64,000 bases of DNA, from assembly GCA_030737835.1 (NCBI GenBank), contig CM060856.1, positions 5,605,892 through 5,669,891 of the forward strand, read 5' to 3'. Below the pieces are notes generated by a model. The model saw only the letters and a list, made by a program, of their open reading frames with translations. It did no database searches and was not told the DNA's origin. The DNA is from Acorus gramineus. Its lineage: Eukaryota; Streptophyta; Magnoliopsida; Acorales; Acoraceae. Positions 1 through 11,701 of this stretch are shown piece after piece. Position numbers and translations under genes: made by a program. Within the stretch, counting starts at the first letter, position 1. Each line of letters begins with the position of its first letter.

Positions 1-1895
1 GATCCATGGATTTCCACCCCTTCTTCCGTTCATCGTAGCCAATGAAGATGCACTTCTTGGCCTTGGCATCCAACTTGGACCTCTTTGCATCGGGCACATG
101 AACATAGCAAATGGATCCGAACACCTTGAGATGCTTGACGTTGGGCTTCTCCCCGTACAAGAGCTCATATGGAGACTTCATGTTAATCGGGCTAAGAGGC
201 ACCCGATTGATCACATGGGTCGCACATTCCCTTCCCTTCTGCCCATAAGGCCTTCGGTAAATTCTTCGCATACAACCAACTCTTGCACGTCTCCACCAAG
301 TGACGAATCTTCCTCTCCGCCACTCCATTTTGTTGTGGAGTGTATGCACAAGAAAACTCCCTCTGAATGCCGTGCTCACGACAAAATGAGGTGAAGTTGT
401 TCGAAGTGAACTCTCCCCCATTGTTTGTGCGGAGCCTCCGAATCTTCTTGATGAGCATGCCTTCTACGGTCACTTTGAACTCCTTGAACTTTGAGAAAAC
501 ATCTGATTTTTCTTTCACAAAATACACCCAAGTGAACCGTGAAAAGTCATCAACAAATAAAAGCATATAAAGAGACCGAATAAGATGGTGTAAAACAAGT
601 CCCCATCAAGTCACTATGGATGAGCTCCAAAGGACTCTTGCACCAAGAAAGGGGCCTATCGAATGGAAGACGATGTGCCTTTCCATATTGGCATCCCTCA
701 CACACCTCTCCTCCACCAAAGGTGCTCAAGGAAGGAAGCCCATCAACAAGGTTCTTTTTCACCATGACCTTGAGCTTATCCATGCTAAGATGCCCTAGTC
801 TAGCATGCCATATGGATGCACTATCATTGGTGCTCATTTTATCAACATATGAAGAAGAGGCAGATAACACAAAAAGATCATTTACCCTCTTTTTGGTGTG
901 GACAACGTCTCCCTCCAACTTGGAAATGTTCTGAAGAATCTTCACGTCTTGTGGCCCAAACAAGACATAATGGCCCACATCCACCGTATTGGATAAGGAG
1001 AGAAGCTTCTTCTTCACACCTAGAACATGGTACACACTCTTAAGTGTGATAGCGTTGTTGCCTCCTTTGCCGTCAAGGATGACGCTCCCGACCTTCTCCA
1101 CCGGGTGTATAGTGTTGTCCACTGTGACAATCCGATCATTGCCATCATAATGATCTTGGAGAGAAGAGAACTTGGAGTCATTGCTGGTTAGATGATGGCA
1201 TCAACCGGAGTCAATGATCCAATCTTCTTTGAAGTTGATGGAGGCCAAGGCATCGACCGAAGTTGCCTATGTCAAGAAGAAATTCCCCCAATCTTCTTCT
1301 TCCACACCATCTTTTTGAGCAAGATTGTCACCATTGAGCTTCACGTGGCAATTCTTCTTAATGTGTCAAAGTTTACCACAACGGTAACACTTGACACCTT
1401 TCCGATTCCCCTCCGATTTACTAGAGGAGTCACCATCGTCCTTCTTCTTCTCCTTGCCTCTCTTCCCAAATTTTCTGTTAGAAGAAAACAAGGCATTCCC
1501 GTCACCATCGGAAGTAGAACACCCCATCATTTGTCTAGCTAGAGACTCTTGCGAAGCAAGAAGGTTCTCAAACTCCACCAAGGATGGCTGAACCGCCCAC
1601 CCTTGAATAGATGTGACATAGGGAATGTACTCCTTCTTGAGCCCACGAACAATGTGCCGTTTCAACCGCGCCTCCGAGATAGGCTCGTCCGGGTCAAGAG
1701 TAGAGATCTCCAAACAAAGATTTTTGATCTTCAAGAAGAATTGAGAGATAGAGAGATCACCTAGCCTTGAGAAGAGTTCGCCAACTCATTCTCCAACAAT
1801 TGTAATCGAGCAATGTTCTTCTTGTTGAATAACCCATGGAGGGTTTCCCATATATTGCACGCCGATGTGCAATCTATGAGGGTTGTGGGTAGTTG
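1..1895 (-). mobile_element. Ty1/Copia retrotransposon fragment (gag to integrase), cut by the window edge
   Basis: Read on the - strand, this is part of a Copia polyprotein gene. From right to left it shows a gag region (about 1890-1366) ending in a CCHC zinc knuckle that begins CYRCGK, a GAG-pre-integrase region with the motif WHARLGHLS (about 1122-600), and an integrase core (about 566-190) with DDFSRFTWVY, a TNNGGEF catalytic-Asp segment and QQNGVAERK carrying the catalytic Glu. Positions 190-1 continue the integrase C-terminal region (SPYELLYGEKP, IFIGYDE). Reverse transcriptase and the 3' LTR would lie left of the window. No 5' LTR is visible to the right, so the copy looks truncated there. 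It is a fossil with a few breaks. Family membership is secure; the lineage within Copia is not resolved. Confidence 0.9.
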
Positions 1896-2235
1896 GAGTC
1901 ATAACACCTAGTGTAGAGTACCAAAGTATAGATAAATGGAGGTTTATGGGAAAAGGGTAGTCAATGGTGGTTTACCAAGGCATAGGAAATAGGAGGCTTA
2001 TGGGAAGTGATGGTCTATGTATAGGTAAATGGGTTCTTGAAAATGATGGTCAATTTGGTTTTCCAAGTCATGGAAAAATGGTGGAATAAATGAGGTGGTT
2101 GGTAGTGGAAAGTGTAGGAGATAGGTGATGGTGAATACTTGTGCAAGAAGTCAATGGTGCCCCATAAAATATAAAGTTGCCTTATTACATCCCTCAATAT
2201 AAAAAGCTAATATAAATAAATAGATAAATAACAAA
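1896..2235. other. Unassigned stretch between Copia fragment and LINE
   Basis: No coding signal was seen. The sequence has loosely repeated phrases on the theme of AATGG-AGG-TTTATGGG and GATGGTC, suggesting degenerate internal repetition. It could be the decayed 5' end of the neighbouring Copia copy or unrelated DNA. The last bases (ATAACAAAGTTCAC) resemble the flank on the other side of the LINE and may be part of its target-site duplication. Confidence 0.35.
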
Positions 2236-3338
2236 GTTCACTTTAAAATTTCACATGTGGATCATTTATTTCTGGGATGCTCTTACTCGAGGTTCATTTG
2301 GGGTAAGCTATTCCGTGATCTGTCAATTACTGGTCCGGTTCCTTGGAAATTTGCTCTCCTCCCAGGCTAGTTGGTTGCCACTACAGCTGATCCTCTCAAG
2401 AAAGATCTCACACACATTTTAATCACAACAACAATCTAGTCCATATGGACAGAAAGAAACAATAGGCTATTTTCTGGTAAGAAACAACACAAACTTGCTC
2501 TTTTGAGGAGAATTAAGGAGAGCATCCAGCTTCGGACACTCTACAAAAATTTTCATGTCATCACTTCCCCGCATCATGCAAAAATAATACATGCTTTTGG
2601 TGTAAAGGTCATCCCAAAGGAGCTGGTTACATCCATTGTGAAGTGGTTAGGTCCTGAGGAAGGATGGTTCAAGCTCAATACTAATGGCTCTCTTACAGAT
2701 GATCGAGGTGGTTATGGAGCACTAATTCGAGACAGCAAGTCGGAGTACATCATTGGATAGGCAGGCGGACTGGACCTCCCCTCCATTAATCTATTAGAGC
2801 TCAAAGCTATTGAATAGCGAGTCTTGCTAGGCCGTTCTGTTTTGTTTTAAAAATTGTGGATCGAAATTGACTCCTCCACTACACTGGCTTGGCTGACTGG
2901 AAAATGTAACATCCCATGGACTGCGTTTCGATCCCTTAGAACTACTCATTTTTCTCTAGCTCACCAAGATGTCTGGAAGGTGTCACACATTCCTAGAGAG
3001 GGAAATTCGTTAACGGATCTACTTGCAGCCTATCAATATGTGAGGGGAGAAACTACCATACAACCATCTCATATATGGCATGACTTGGCAGAGGCTATTA
3101 AGAAGGATAGGCACCCAGAAGGATTCATGAGAATGAAGTGATATAATAATAAGAGCTGTCCTGCTTGTTCTTAGATGAAAACAGGGGATTTTGTCAAACA
3201 CTAGGGTTTTGTTTGAAACTTCCTTAGTGTCTTTCTATTTTCTCATTTTTTTTTGTCCTTTGTAAATAATTGTGAATTTTGTACAAATTCTCACCTTTAC
3301 AGTAAAACTATTTTTTATTACCAAAAAAAAAAAACAAC
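2236..3338 (+). mobile_element. 5'-truncated LINE (L1-type) with RNase H domain and poly(A) tail
   Basis: This is the 3' part of a plant LINE ORF2. About 2270-2480 matches the zinc-finger/tail region after the reverse transcriptase (SIWTERNNRLFS in translation). About 2640-3080 is a plant LINE RNase H domain (RVT_3 type) with EEGWFKLNTNGS, RGGYGALIRD, LLELKAIE, EIDSSTTLAWL and IPREGNSLTDLLAA. The first catalytic Asp position reads Asn (NTNGS rather than NTDGS), and in-frame stops are present, so it is dead. The copy ends in an A-run at about 3325-3338. Bases before it (ATAACAAAGTTCAC) and after it (ACAACAACTCAC) resemble each other and the unoccupied sequence at 25527, which fits target-primed insertion next to repeat Y. 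It is the same family as the inverted copy at 61712-62805. Confidence 0.85.
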
Positions 3339-6300
3339 AACTCACAACTCTAGTTAAAGTGTAAATATCCGAATGTATAAATTTGTATAAAGGTACCCTG
3401 TAATTTTGATGGTCATGTATTTAATATATTATCCTAAGAGGGTATATATAGGCTTTATATAAATTCATCAGTAATCCCTTGGAGCAAAATATGTTAGTAC
3501 ATTGTTAGGTGAACGTGACATGAATGATATAATCAAGTAGGGCTGACTCGTCTGATACTCAATGCTCTAAAGATCTTATTGTTCATTGAATTTGAAGAAT
3601 GAATGGATTAAGAGTTACTGGATCAATCATTGGATCAGCTTAATTTGAACCGTGTTATCATCATGACATAATAAATTTGTAAAATATGAAATATTTTATA
3701 AAAACTTTTGCATAATTTATCAATTCTTAATTTTAAAACTTTTTAAGCTTGTATATAACATCATTATATGATTTTATTTTATTATATAATTAAAATATAA
3801 AATTTTTATTATTACGTTTTAGCAAATAATTAATCACAATTTTTATGAATAAAAAACCAATGAGCTTAATCAAACTGCAGTCGATTATAAAAAACTGTTG
3901 GTCCAATCGGTAGGTTGATTGGGTTTCACTGGTTTTTTTATACCATTACATATTGAGGGTAAATCGAACAAGTATTTGAAATGTGCGAAAGTTTAACTAG
4001 TTCAATAAAGGGTGGAATTTTAAAACATGAGTCATGCTGGAGAGAATTCTATTTTAATATATTAATATATTAAAATAATATGAATTTAGGGAACTCCCAC
4101 AAGTCATGGGAATCAATTGACATTGAAAAAGGCCCATTTGACAATCATGTTTTAATTTACTGGAACAATCAGGGAAATTCTAAACGTTATTAATCAGTTA
4201 GTTCTTCCTTGGTGTATATTTCTTCGAGTCATTGGAAAACATGACATCAAATTAACAGTATATATTTTTTTTTTGAAAGTATCAAATTAACAGTATTGTA
4301 AGCTATTAATTAATTCTATTTTTTTCTTGATACAGCAATAAGTTGTTACTTGTTACTAGTGTGACTTTCCTACTCTCATTTGTGTAATTTATTAATTAAT
4401 TTCATTTTTTTTCTTCTGATATAGCAATTTTTTTTTTTATTGAAGTGCCCAATTCTCCTTTGTCCGCAGTTCTTCGTTAGTGTTGAGTGGTTGGAACAGA
4501 AGACATAAACCCAACATACTGTAAGCTATTAAATAACCCTATTTCTTCTAATATGACATTAAATTATTTTACCATTCTAATTAATTAGAGTTTTAGATCT
4601 AGATAGTCATACACATAAAACACCTGAAGCATGTCAGGTCACTTGTTTTAGAGTAAAACATTGTTATACACATTTTTTTATAATCCAAATGCAGTCTCAA
4701 ATGTCTCATTAGCCATTTTATTTAATATAGAGCAGTATGTACTTTTTTCAAAGCGGACATCTCATTAAACAAGATTAATTATTTTTAACAAATTAAAGTA
4801 TGGGTGATTGTTTGTATATGAGGTTGTATATGTGTGACTCCTTTAACTTAGATGATATAATCCAAACATGAGTCATGGACAACGTGGTTCTTGTGAAGAC
4901 ATGAAGTCACAACAAGGCAGTTAGTGTCATAGTTGGTCGCTTAAATAAAGAACCTCAATAATATGTCTTCTTGGATACTCGAAAGATATATATGCTTGTT
5001 GATCATTTCTTTTTAAATATATGCTCCTTTGTCGTGATTTACTCTTGCAACTGTCAATATTCTCATCATATCCTACAATTTTTAATACAAGGATTTAATT
5101 GTATTAGGGCGTGATTCACACTTCATGGTTAACAATACTTATTTTTATACAAGCATTTTTTCTTCTCTATCGTTTTCTCATGAACGCCCATGCACAATGA
5201 TACATTGATATTGTAATGTCGGATTCATTGTCTTAATCATGATAAATGAATGAAATGTACGTGGAGCTTTTACTTGAAATACATAATAACATCTAATTAG
5301 AATAACTTTAATTTGTTATAATGTTACCATTATGAACTTTTAAGTTAGAATGTACACAAATGCGATAGTGTATATCATGGTCGATAACATTTTTTTGGCA
5401 TACAAATGGTTGATTTTATCATTTTTTTTTACCATAAAAGGAGTGAATTAAATATATGTTTCAATAATATATATGAAATGGGGACAATCTTATTATCGAG
5501 AGATAACTGGCCTGGTGTGGTTACGGAGGTCACAAAAAGTAAAACTTTTTTTTTTAAGTAATTTTTTTATTATAAATATAAAATTATAGAAAGTTATATA
5601 AATTTAATGAAACAAAAATTTATAGCCCAAATTCTGAAATTAATTATTGGGGTTCTTTTGCATGTATACGATTAAAAAACATGATATTTATTTTCATACC
5701 ATTACAAAAATCATATTGTTACACAAGTCTCACAATTTAGACTCCGTTGACAAGCTCTATGAAGTGTCATTCCCTCATTGGTTACTTGTTTAACTTTAAA
5801 AAAGATTAAAAATACAAAATACAATATTACCCTCATTTAAATACTACATTTTCTTTCCTCATTAAAGTCATCCTCACTCTTTTCGAAAAATAAATCAATC
5901 ATTCCATTTTAGAAACCTAGTTTTTTCCAAACCAAGTTGACATAAAAAAAAGAAGCTATTCATTACATTCGTGAAAATAAAACTAAAATTCAAATCCTCA
6001 GGATTTCTTAAAAAAAAAACTGAAAAAATGAAATTATTCAAAAAACCCATATCGTCAAAAACACCTAAAAATTAAGACCAAATTTTTGTTTATAATTAGA
6101 AAATAATGACGACAAAGAATAATCAACGTTTGTCGTTGTTAATTTGATGATTATTCGATTCTAATCATCAGTCAAAGTATTTGCGCTAGATGTAAATTTT
6201 TTTCGATGAATGCAAAAATAAAACACAAATTACAGTATAAAACAAAAGTTCAAAATAAAAGTTAGTTATATTTATAAGATGTAGCTTAATTTCAACAATA

Positions 6301-6885
6301 AATTACATTAAAAGTCAGTTACGTTTACAAATGTAACTGACTTTTGTTATATAAAACAATTAAAAGTCACTTACAATTGAAAGTCAAATGTGTTGCGTGC
6401 TTATATTAGATTAATATGTCACTGACTTCTGAAAACTAATGTATATAAGTTCAAAATGATAGTTTAAACTGTAACTAACTTTTAAATGTTACACAAACCT
6501 AGCCAATGTAAAATAATTTAACATCAAATGTGACACTCAAGAAAAAATTGTAATAAAAGCCAGAACAAGGGTTTCTAGATTTAACATCTAACACCAAATT
6601 TAATAATAAAAAATTATAACAAATGCAAAACTAGGAATGAGATCTAAATACAAATTCTGTTTTAGGTGAAAAAGAAAAAGAAATCGCAGACGAACAGACA
6701 GACAGGCCATGTATTTTTTTCACCTCATAAAACAAAAGAGAAAAAACTATTAATAGTAAAAAATCATGGGTTTTGATTATCGAAAAAAATTCAAAAAATC
6801 ATGTCACATCAGCAACAATAATAACCGATTCCTTGATTATGGGAAGTAATTAAAGTAGGTATTAATGCCACCTCATAGAGCTTAT
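3339..6885 (+). repeat. Non-coding repeat Y, copy 1 (about 3.5 kb)
   Basis: This stretch aligns along nearly its whole length with 25527-27474 plus 43319-44995 (copy 2) and in part with 59850-61640 (copy 3), all in the same orientation. Shared phrases include TGGTCATGTATTTAATATAT near the start, GATGATATAATCCAAACATG at about 4850, and GTCGGATTCA at about 5218, where copy 2 carries the gypsy insertion. There is no open reading frame of note, no clear terminal inverted repeats and no LTRs. It is strongly AT-rich. Copy 1 has the uninterrupted sequence at the gypsy insertion point. Its nature is unknown: a segmental duplication of intergenic DNA or a non-autonomous element without recognised ends are both possible. 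Confidence 0.8.
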
Positions 6886-7180
6886 AAGATGGGGCTTGTA
6901 AATAATTATTGTTATTTTTATAACATTGCAATAATTATCAATAAGAAATTATGCCATCTTGTTACCTTTTGTAGCAAATATCAAATTTAACTAGAGTTAA
7001 CTTTTAACTAGACATAACAAATGACCAAATTAACCATATTATAGTCCTTTTCATAATGTAAAGAAAAACAAGTTTTTCGCATATGTACCCTTAAAAAACT
7101 TGTTATTTATATTTGTACCATTAAATATAATCTATTTATTTTTGTACTATTACATTCTTTAATAATTTTACATACTTATT
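6886..7180. other. AT-rich intergenic spacer
   Basis: AT-rich sequence beyond the right end of repeat Y copy 1. No coding potential, RNA gene or element ends were seen. Confidence 0.5.
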
Positions 7181-7700
7181 ACTCTAATTAGATATTGTCA
7201 TATTTTTAAATATGCCTCCTAATGCAATTAAGGCATATAAAATATCACAATAGTTTACATTCTACATAGATACATAGACACAATCACACACATACACATA
7301 TACAAACTCTCCCACAATATTTATATATATAAAAAATCTATATTTGTTTTATATCATTAAACATAGGATTAGGGTGTAACATGCGAACATGGAAGAATAT
7401 CATGTGACATCGCATTGCTTCAATGAAGAATGTCTCAGTGTGGACGACCATCGAAAGGTTTGTTTAATTTGTTGATCTCTTCTTTTGGTTCCTTTTGGGG
7501 ATATTTATTACTCTAATTAAATTTTGTCATATTTCTAAATATGCCTACTAAAGCTATTAAGGCATACAAAATATCACAATAGTTTTACTTTCTACATAGA
7601 TATATAGACACAATCACACACATATACATATACAAGCTCTCCAACAATATTTATAAATGAAAAAAAAATCTATATTTGTTTTATATCATTAAACATAGGA
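7180..7700 (+). repeat. Direct duplication, two copies of about 195 bp
   Basis: About 7180-7372 and about 7503-7702 are diverged direct copies of one another. Both run from TTACTCTAATTA through AAGGCAT-AAAATATCACAATAG, then ACATAGA-ACATAGACACAATCACACACAT, to ATCTATATTTGTTTTATATC and ATTAAACATAGGA. About 130 bp of non-repeated sequence lies between them. It could be two LTR-like ends of a very small element or a simple local duplication; no TG...CA ends or target duplication could be fixed. Confidence 0.7.
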
Positions 7701-7894
7701 GTATCGTACGACATCGTGTATGGACCGTTCAATCGTATAATTTCGCGATGTTTATTTTTCGGAAGGCACTTACCATTAAGAATCTTTTGAAAATTGGACT
7801 ATCTGATCGCGAGATTACATGATCGGATGGTTCATATACGATACTGCATAATATTCCGTTGTTCACACGATGCACCCCAATCTGCACCATATCA

Positions 7895-7896
<2 letters not shown>

Positions 7897-7946
<50 letters not shown>
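7897..7946. repeat. (TA)n microsatellite, about 25 units
   Basis: An uninterrupted TA run of about 50 bp. Reading frames crossing it give only Tyr-Ile repeats and are not genes. Confidence 0.97.
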
Positions 7947-7948
<2 letters not shown>

Positions 7949-7984
7949 GACATGTCAAGCCCTCGGCCCATTGTACCCTTAATT

Positions 7985-8270
7985 GCAGTGCACACCGGTT
8001 TTTTTGTTTTTCTTAAATCATACACTCTCTAAATGAAGTGCATATTGTTATATGAAATAAAATGTATATTGAGATACAACAGTGTATTTTTTTTTTAAGT
8101 TAAAAAATGATAATTTTTTTTGCATCATATATAAATTATGATAGAACCTCATACACTAAGATAGCGTAATATATATCACGTTATCATAGTATATGGAGCT
8201 GAAAAATGGACTGAGTGTCTTAGTGTTCTAACTAAGACACTAACATATACCTCAATGAAAATATGTATAG
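7985..8270 (+). repeat. Repeat Z, copy 1
   Basis: Begins near AAATCATACACTCTC and AAATGAAGTGCAT and aligns with 10885-11095 in the same orientation, with many substitutions. The pair straddles block X and the solo LTR. Non-coding; no terminal repeats could be identified. Confidence 0.65.
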
Positions 8271-8882
8271 TATGGTATTTGATTGGTAAACATGACTGAG
8301 TCTAACATTTTCCAACCCAATGTGATGTAACGCGTAATAAATTTATATATTCCAAGTTAAATTTAATTTGTTTAATTTGCGAGACAAGATTTTAATTATT
8401 TAATCTATTTTTACCTAAGCTCATTTTTATAGTTTCATTTCTCGATCTCATGCAATCATAGTCAGTTTAAAATGATACATTTTAGAAACCAAATTCGAAT
8501 TTGACCTAAGCTCAATTCAACTCGGGTTGAATTACTCAGTTTTGAGAGTTAGATTGGATTCAATTTGTGATGGCTCAAATGTTAAATTCAAATTGAACTC
8601 CAGTTTGACTCAGTCTAAGTGAGTTGCATTCTTACTAGAAAGTGACACAATTTACCCACATGATTGGTCATTTAAAAAGCTGAAAAATATATACATAGTA
8701 GAATTCAAAAATAAAACAAACCTAAAAAATGATAATAAATATGTTAGAAAATAAAACAAACTTAAAAATGATAATAAATATGTGTGAGCTGGGAATGGTT
8801 TAAATAAAAGTAGGGAGAAAAAATATTTCTAGTAACTAGGGGATTGAATTAGTGGCAGAGCAAGGAATTCACTCGTTTGTGA

Positions 8883-8973
8883 GGGGGGGGGGGGGGGGGA
8901 CCTTCAACTACAGTCTTTAATTTTTTCCAAAAACCTGAAATTATAAGGGATGTACAAAAAAAAAAAAAAAAAA
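8883..8973. repeat. Homopolymer pair: 17-G run and 18-A run
   Basis: A run of 17 G (8883-8899) is followed 56 bases later by a run of 18 A (8956-8973). The A-run could be a retroposon tail, but no retroposon body was recognised in front of it. The G-run length should be treated with care, as such runs are prone to sequencing error. Confidence 0.85.
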
Positions 8974-9029
8974 CTTACGCTCTTTACAATAATACAAAGA
9001 CAAAGAGTAAAGTCATTGAAACTCATTTA

Positions 9030-9320
9030 GAGCTAGTTTGGCAAGGGGTCAAGGTTTTGATGATAAGTTGTCCTAATTTTATAGGATAACAAGTCCATCA
9101 ATTTTGTTCATATTTACAATTGTCAAAATTAGGATAAAAAGTGGGAATAAATGATATTCCGGCCCTTAGATGGAACAAAATTCGTCATTTTCATTTCAAA
9201 ATTGGGACAATTGTCCATAGTTTATCCGGTTTATTTTTTATGCCAAACGGTGATAAGTTATCTTCCTACTCACTTATCCTCATAATTATTCATTATCCCA
9301 TCACTTATTCCTTAGCCTAT
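9030..9320. mobile_element. Possible MITE-like insertion
   Basis: Begins around AGTTTGGCAAGG and has an imperfect inverted match near its other end (TATGCCAAACGGTGATAAG). GATAAGTT-TCCT words occur at both sides. This resembles the ends of short plant DNA transposons, but the inverted repeat is weak and no target duplication was found. Confidence 0.3.
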
Positions 9321-9870
9321 AGTTTCAACAAATCTATATAATATAAAGATTCATGAAATACAAAAAAAGACCAAGCCTAGGATTGCAAGGCGTATATAAA
9401 AAAAGAGAGATTTATTACACCCTTTACAATAATTAAACTTGAACTATAAGTAAAATTTGAATACTCGTGATTGAGTTTCGAAGTAAAATTTCTAAATTAA
9501 AAGTCACTTTTCACAAGCCAAATTTGGGTTCTCAACCAAAATGTTTGTACCGATGAATAAAAAACATAATGAGGATATGTAATTGGGGGCAGTGTTGAGT
9601 GGAGACTGATAGGGGTTAGGTGCGTCGGATCGGACGGCTGAATCAGGAACACGATTGACAAAATATTTGGTGGACAGTGGACTCACTTGAAGTTTTTTGA
9701 TATTAGAGGGACTCTCTATGGCCGACCTTACGGCCAAGCTGAGAAAGCTACATTCGCCTATTTGTCCAAAGATTAACTTGAAGTTGATGTATTTTTAAAG
9801 ATTCATAAAGGTGTTTAAGTATTTTGGGTATATATTAAATTAAAAATAAAAAAAGTTTGTCCCCACTTGC
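9321..9870. other. Spacer without recognised content
   Basis: No gene supported. A 77-codon open frame on the - strand (9504-9737) has no recognisable domain and no promoter context. GC content is somewhat higher at 9590-9760 (CGTCGGATCGGACGGC), for which I have no explanation. Confidence 0.4.
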
Positions 9871-10006
9871 TTTGGATTGAATCATATGCCAAAGTTTCTA
9901 TTGATGGGGAGGATTTAAAATTTTAAATAAGGGAACATGTTTTTTTTATCTAAAAAAAAAAGCAATATTTTAAAATACCAATTTATATTTTGTCAATCGT
10001 TATAAT

Positions 10007-10324
10007 TGTTGTAAATATATGCATTTGAAGATACATGCATATATTTATGGATGACCATACAATAAATAGATTCATCTTGGTAGTATGTGCCATATTAAAA
10101 TTGTAATTCATGCATTTATGTATGCATTTATCTTGGTGTGTATTTTGGATTTTCTATCATTGTGGTTGTGACCCTATAAATAGAGGGCTTGTGTAACATG
10201 AAAAATATCAATGAGAAGAGATGGAAAAGAAATGAGAAGTTCCTGAAGAACAATACTTTCTCTTGTGTTCAAATCTCTCGTGTTTATTTTGTGTTTCTAT
10301 CTCTTTCCCTTTTATTTTATAACA
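10007..10324 (+). mobile_element. Solo LTR (318 bp)
   Basis: Starts TGTTGTAAAT, ends ATTTTATAACA (TG...CA termini) and is flanked on both sides by the 5-bp duplication ATAAT (10002-10006 and 10325-10329). A TATAAATA box at 10175-10182 lies about mid-element and is followed by a transcript-like leader (TTGTGTAACATG), as in LTR U3/R regions. The matching position in the right copy of block X (about 25415) is empty, which supports an insertion reduced to one LTR. The family was not identified. Confidence 0.8.
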
Positions 10325-10329
10325 ATAAT

Positions 10330-10850
10330 CTTTATAATTTTCAAAAGGTAACCACCAACTACTTTTAGCCAATTTTTTTGTTTGAGAATAGTGGTTGGAA
10401 TAACTGGGAATTAGTAAGAATAGGAAAAAAAATTGATGTTTGGGTGGGGAATAAAGTGGTATTTGGATGCTGGAATAACTGAGAATAAATGGGTTTATCA
10501 ATTTCATGTGTTCCTTGGATTTAATCTTTTCTAACCATTGTAATAAGTGGGTCCCACACTAATTTTTTTTTCATTTATTTGTCCACTAAAAATGTCAATT
10601 AAAATTTATAACCACTTATCTACATCTTATTCAACAACTTATCGAAATTTAATCAAACAACAATGACCCGTTATTATGTTTTCCATTAAGAATAACCGAA
10701 AAACACAAACAAACAAAAAAATGACTTATTTTATAACTATATTGGTATAATTATCTATTCTAGCGTAAACCTATTTTCTATCCAAACGGGTCTAGTTTCT
10801 AATTTTCATTGCTATTATCAAAAGGAAAATGATACGTCCAACATCTATTA
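10330..10850. other. Diverged spacer with possible short-transposon sequence
   Basis: Between about 10385 and 10795 lies sequence absent from the right copy of block X, so it is probably a later insertion. It ends with CCAAACGGGTCTA, which resembles the inverted end of plant MITEs (TAGACCCGTTTGG), but no convincing partner end was found at its left side. Confidence 0.35.
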
Positions 10851-10859
10851 CAGCTCCAA

Positions 10860-11095
10860 TTACAGTCCACATAAGTTTTTTATTTTTTTTAAAAAATCAT
10901 ACACTCTCAAAATGAAGTGCATGCTATTATATGAAATAAAGTATATACTAAGCCACATTAATGTATTTTTTTTAAGTTAAAAAAATAATACATTATATAT
11001 TATGATAAAAATCCATGCTCTATAATAATGTAGTATATATTACTTTATTACAATGCTTCATGGACGGTAAAGCAGACCGAATATGTTAGTGCTCA
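10860..11095 (+). repeat. Repeat Z, copy 2
   Basis: Same-orientation, diverged copy of 7985-8270 (AAATCATACACTCTC, AAATGAAGTGCAT, TTATATGAAATAAA shared). Non-coding. Confidence 0.65.
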
Positions 11096-11227
11096 TTATC
11101 AAACAGAGAATCAGAACGCAGAGCAAACCCGCGATCAATGGTGTCATAAACCATGTATCTCTCACGAGGGCCTTACGAGAGTTCTAGTTTTTCATAAAAA
11201 AATTAAAAGTTATTTTAATTAAATTTT

Positions 11228-11483
11228 GGGCAATTAGCATAAATGGCACCGTTTAAACGAATATTAGCAAAAATGGCACTGGTCTGGGAATATTTGCAAA
11301 AAATAGCACGAGTCAGCGTTAACCATTTTTTTTCCACACTGGAAACGCTATATATATATACACGACGTCTCTAGTGTAAAAATAAAATAAAAAATGGTCA
11401 GCGCTGACCAGTGCTATTTTTTATAAATATTCTCCGATCAGTGTCATTTTTATTAATATTCATTTAAACAGTGTTAATTGCCC
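11228..11483. mobile_element. Mutator-like MITE (256 bp) in the CWC21 promoter
   Basis: The element starts GGGCAATTAGCATAAATGGC and ends in the inverted equivalent. The two ends pair imperfectly over roughly 95 bp each, including GCAAAAAATAGCAC on the left and its complement on the right. A perfect 9-bp direct repeat, TTAAATTTT, flanks it (11219-11227 and 11484-11492), the target duplication length typical of Mutator-like elements. The centre is short and contains a TA run. There is no coding capacity. It ends 27 bp before the TATA-like box of the CWC21 gene and 218 bp before its start codon. Confidence 0.9.
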
Positions 11484-11492
11484 TTAAATTTT

Positions 11493-11701
11493 TATACACT
11501 GCAGTGGAATATATAAACCCCCATGCCGACATTGTTTGTTGTTTGGGGGCCTAAAACCCAACAGCGGATTTAATCCACCGATAAGGCGTCTGATCCTCCC
11601 CTTTTTCCTTGTATCTCGTCTTTTAATCCTTTCTAGGGTTTGGTCTGCGATTTCTGTTGCCGCCAGCAAACGAGTAGTGTAGGGAGCGAGAGCGAGAGAG
11701 G
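11493..11701 (+). promoter_or_regulatory. Core promoter and 5' leader of the CWC21 homologue
   Basis: A TATA-like box TATATAAA lies at 11510-11517. Downstream, CTAGGGTTTGG at 11634-11644 matches the telo-box type motif (AGGGTTT) that is frequent in plant genes for translation and RNA-processing proteins. The leader ends in a purine-rich GAGCGAGAGCGAGAGAGG just before the start codon, which has A at -3. The MITE at 11228-11483 sits immediately upstream, so it either supplies or displaces the distal promoter. The transcription start cannot be placed from sequence alone. Confidence 0.6.

Larger units (their letters stand above)
8570..10830 (+). repeat. Block X, left copy (interrupted)
   Basis: Segments at about 8590-8870, 9880-10001, 10330-10380 and 10795-10830 align in order with the continuous stretch 25060-25526. 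Shared phrases include ACCCACATG-TTGGTCA, GGGAATGGTTTAAATAAAAG, AAAATACCAATTTATATTTT and CAATGCTATTATCAAAA-. The gaps hold later insertions, including the solo LTR at 10007-10324. In the right copy block X runs directly into repeat Y; in the left copy it does not. Confidence 0.65.

Noticed and set aside
7729-8025. Open frames across the TA microsatellite
   Set aside because: Contain only Tyr-Ile repeats from the microsatellite; no gene signal on either side.
8883-8899. 17-G run as a possible G-quadruplex control site
   Set aside because: A simple homopolymer in a decayed intergenic repeat, far from any promoter, and length-prone to error; no functional context.
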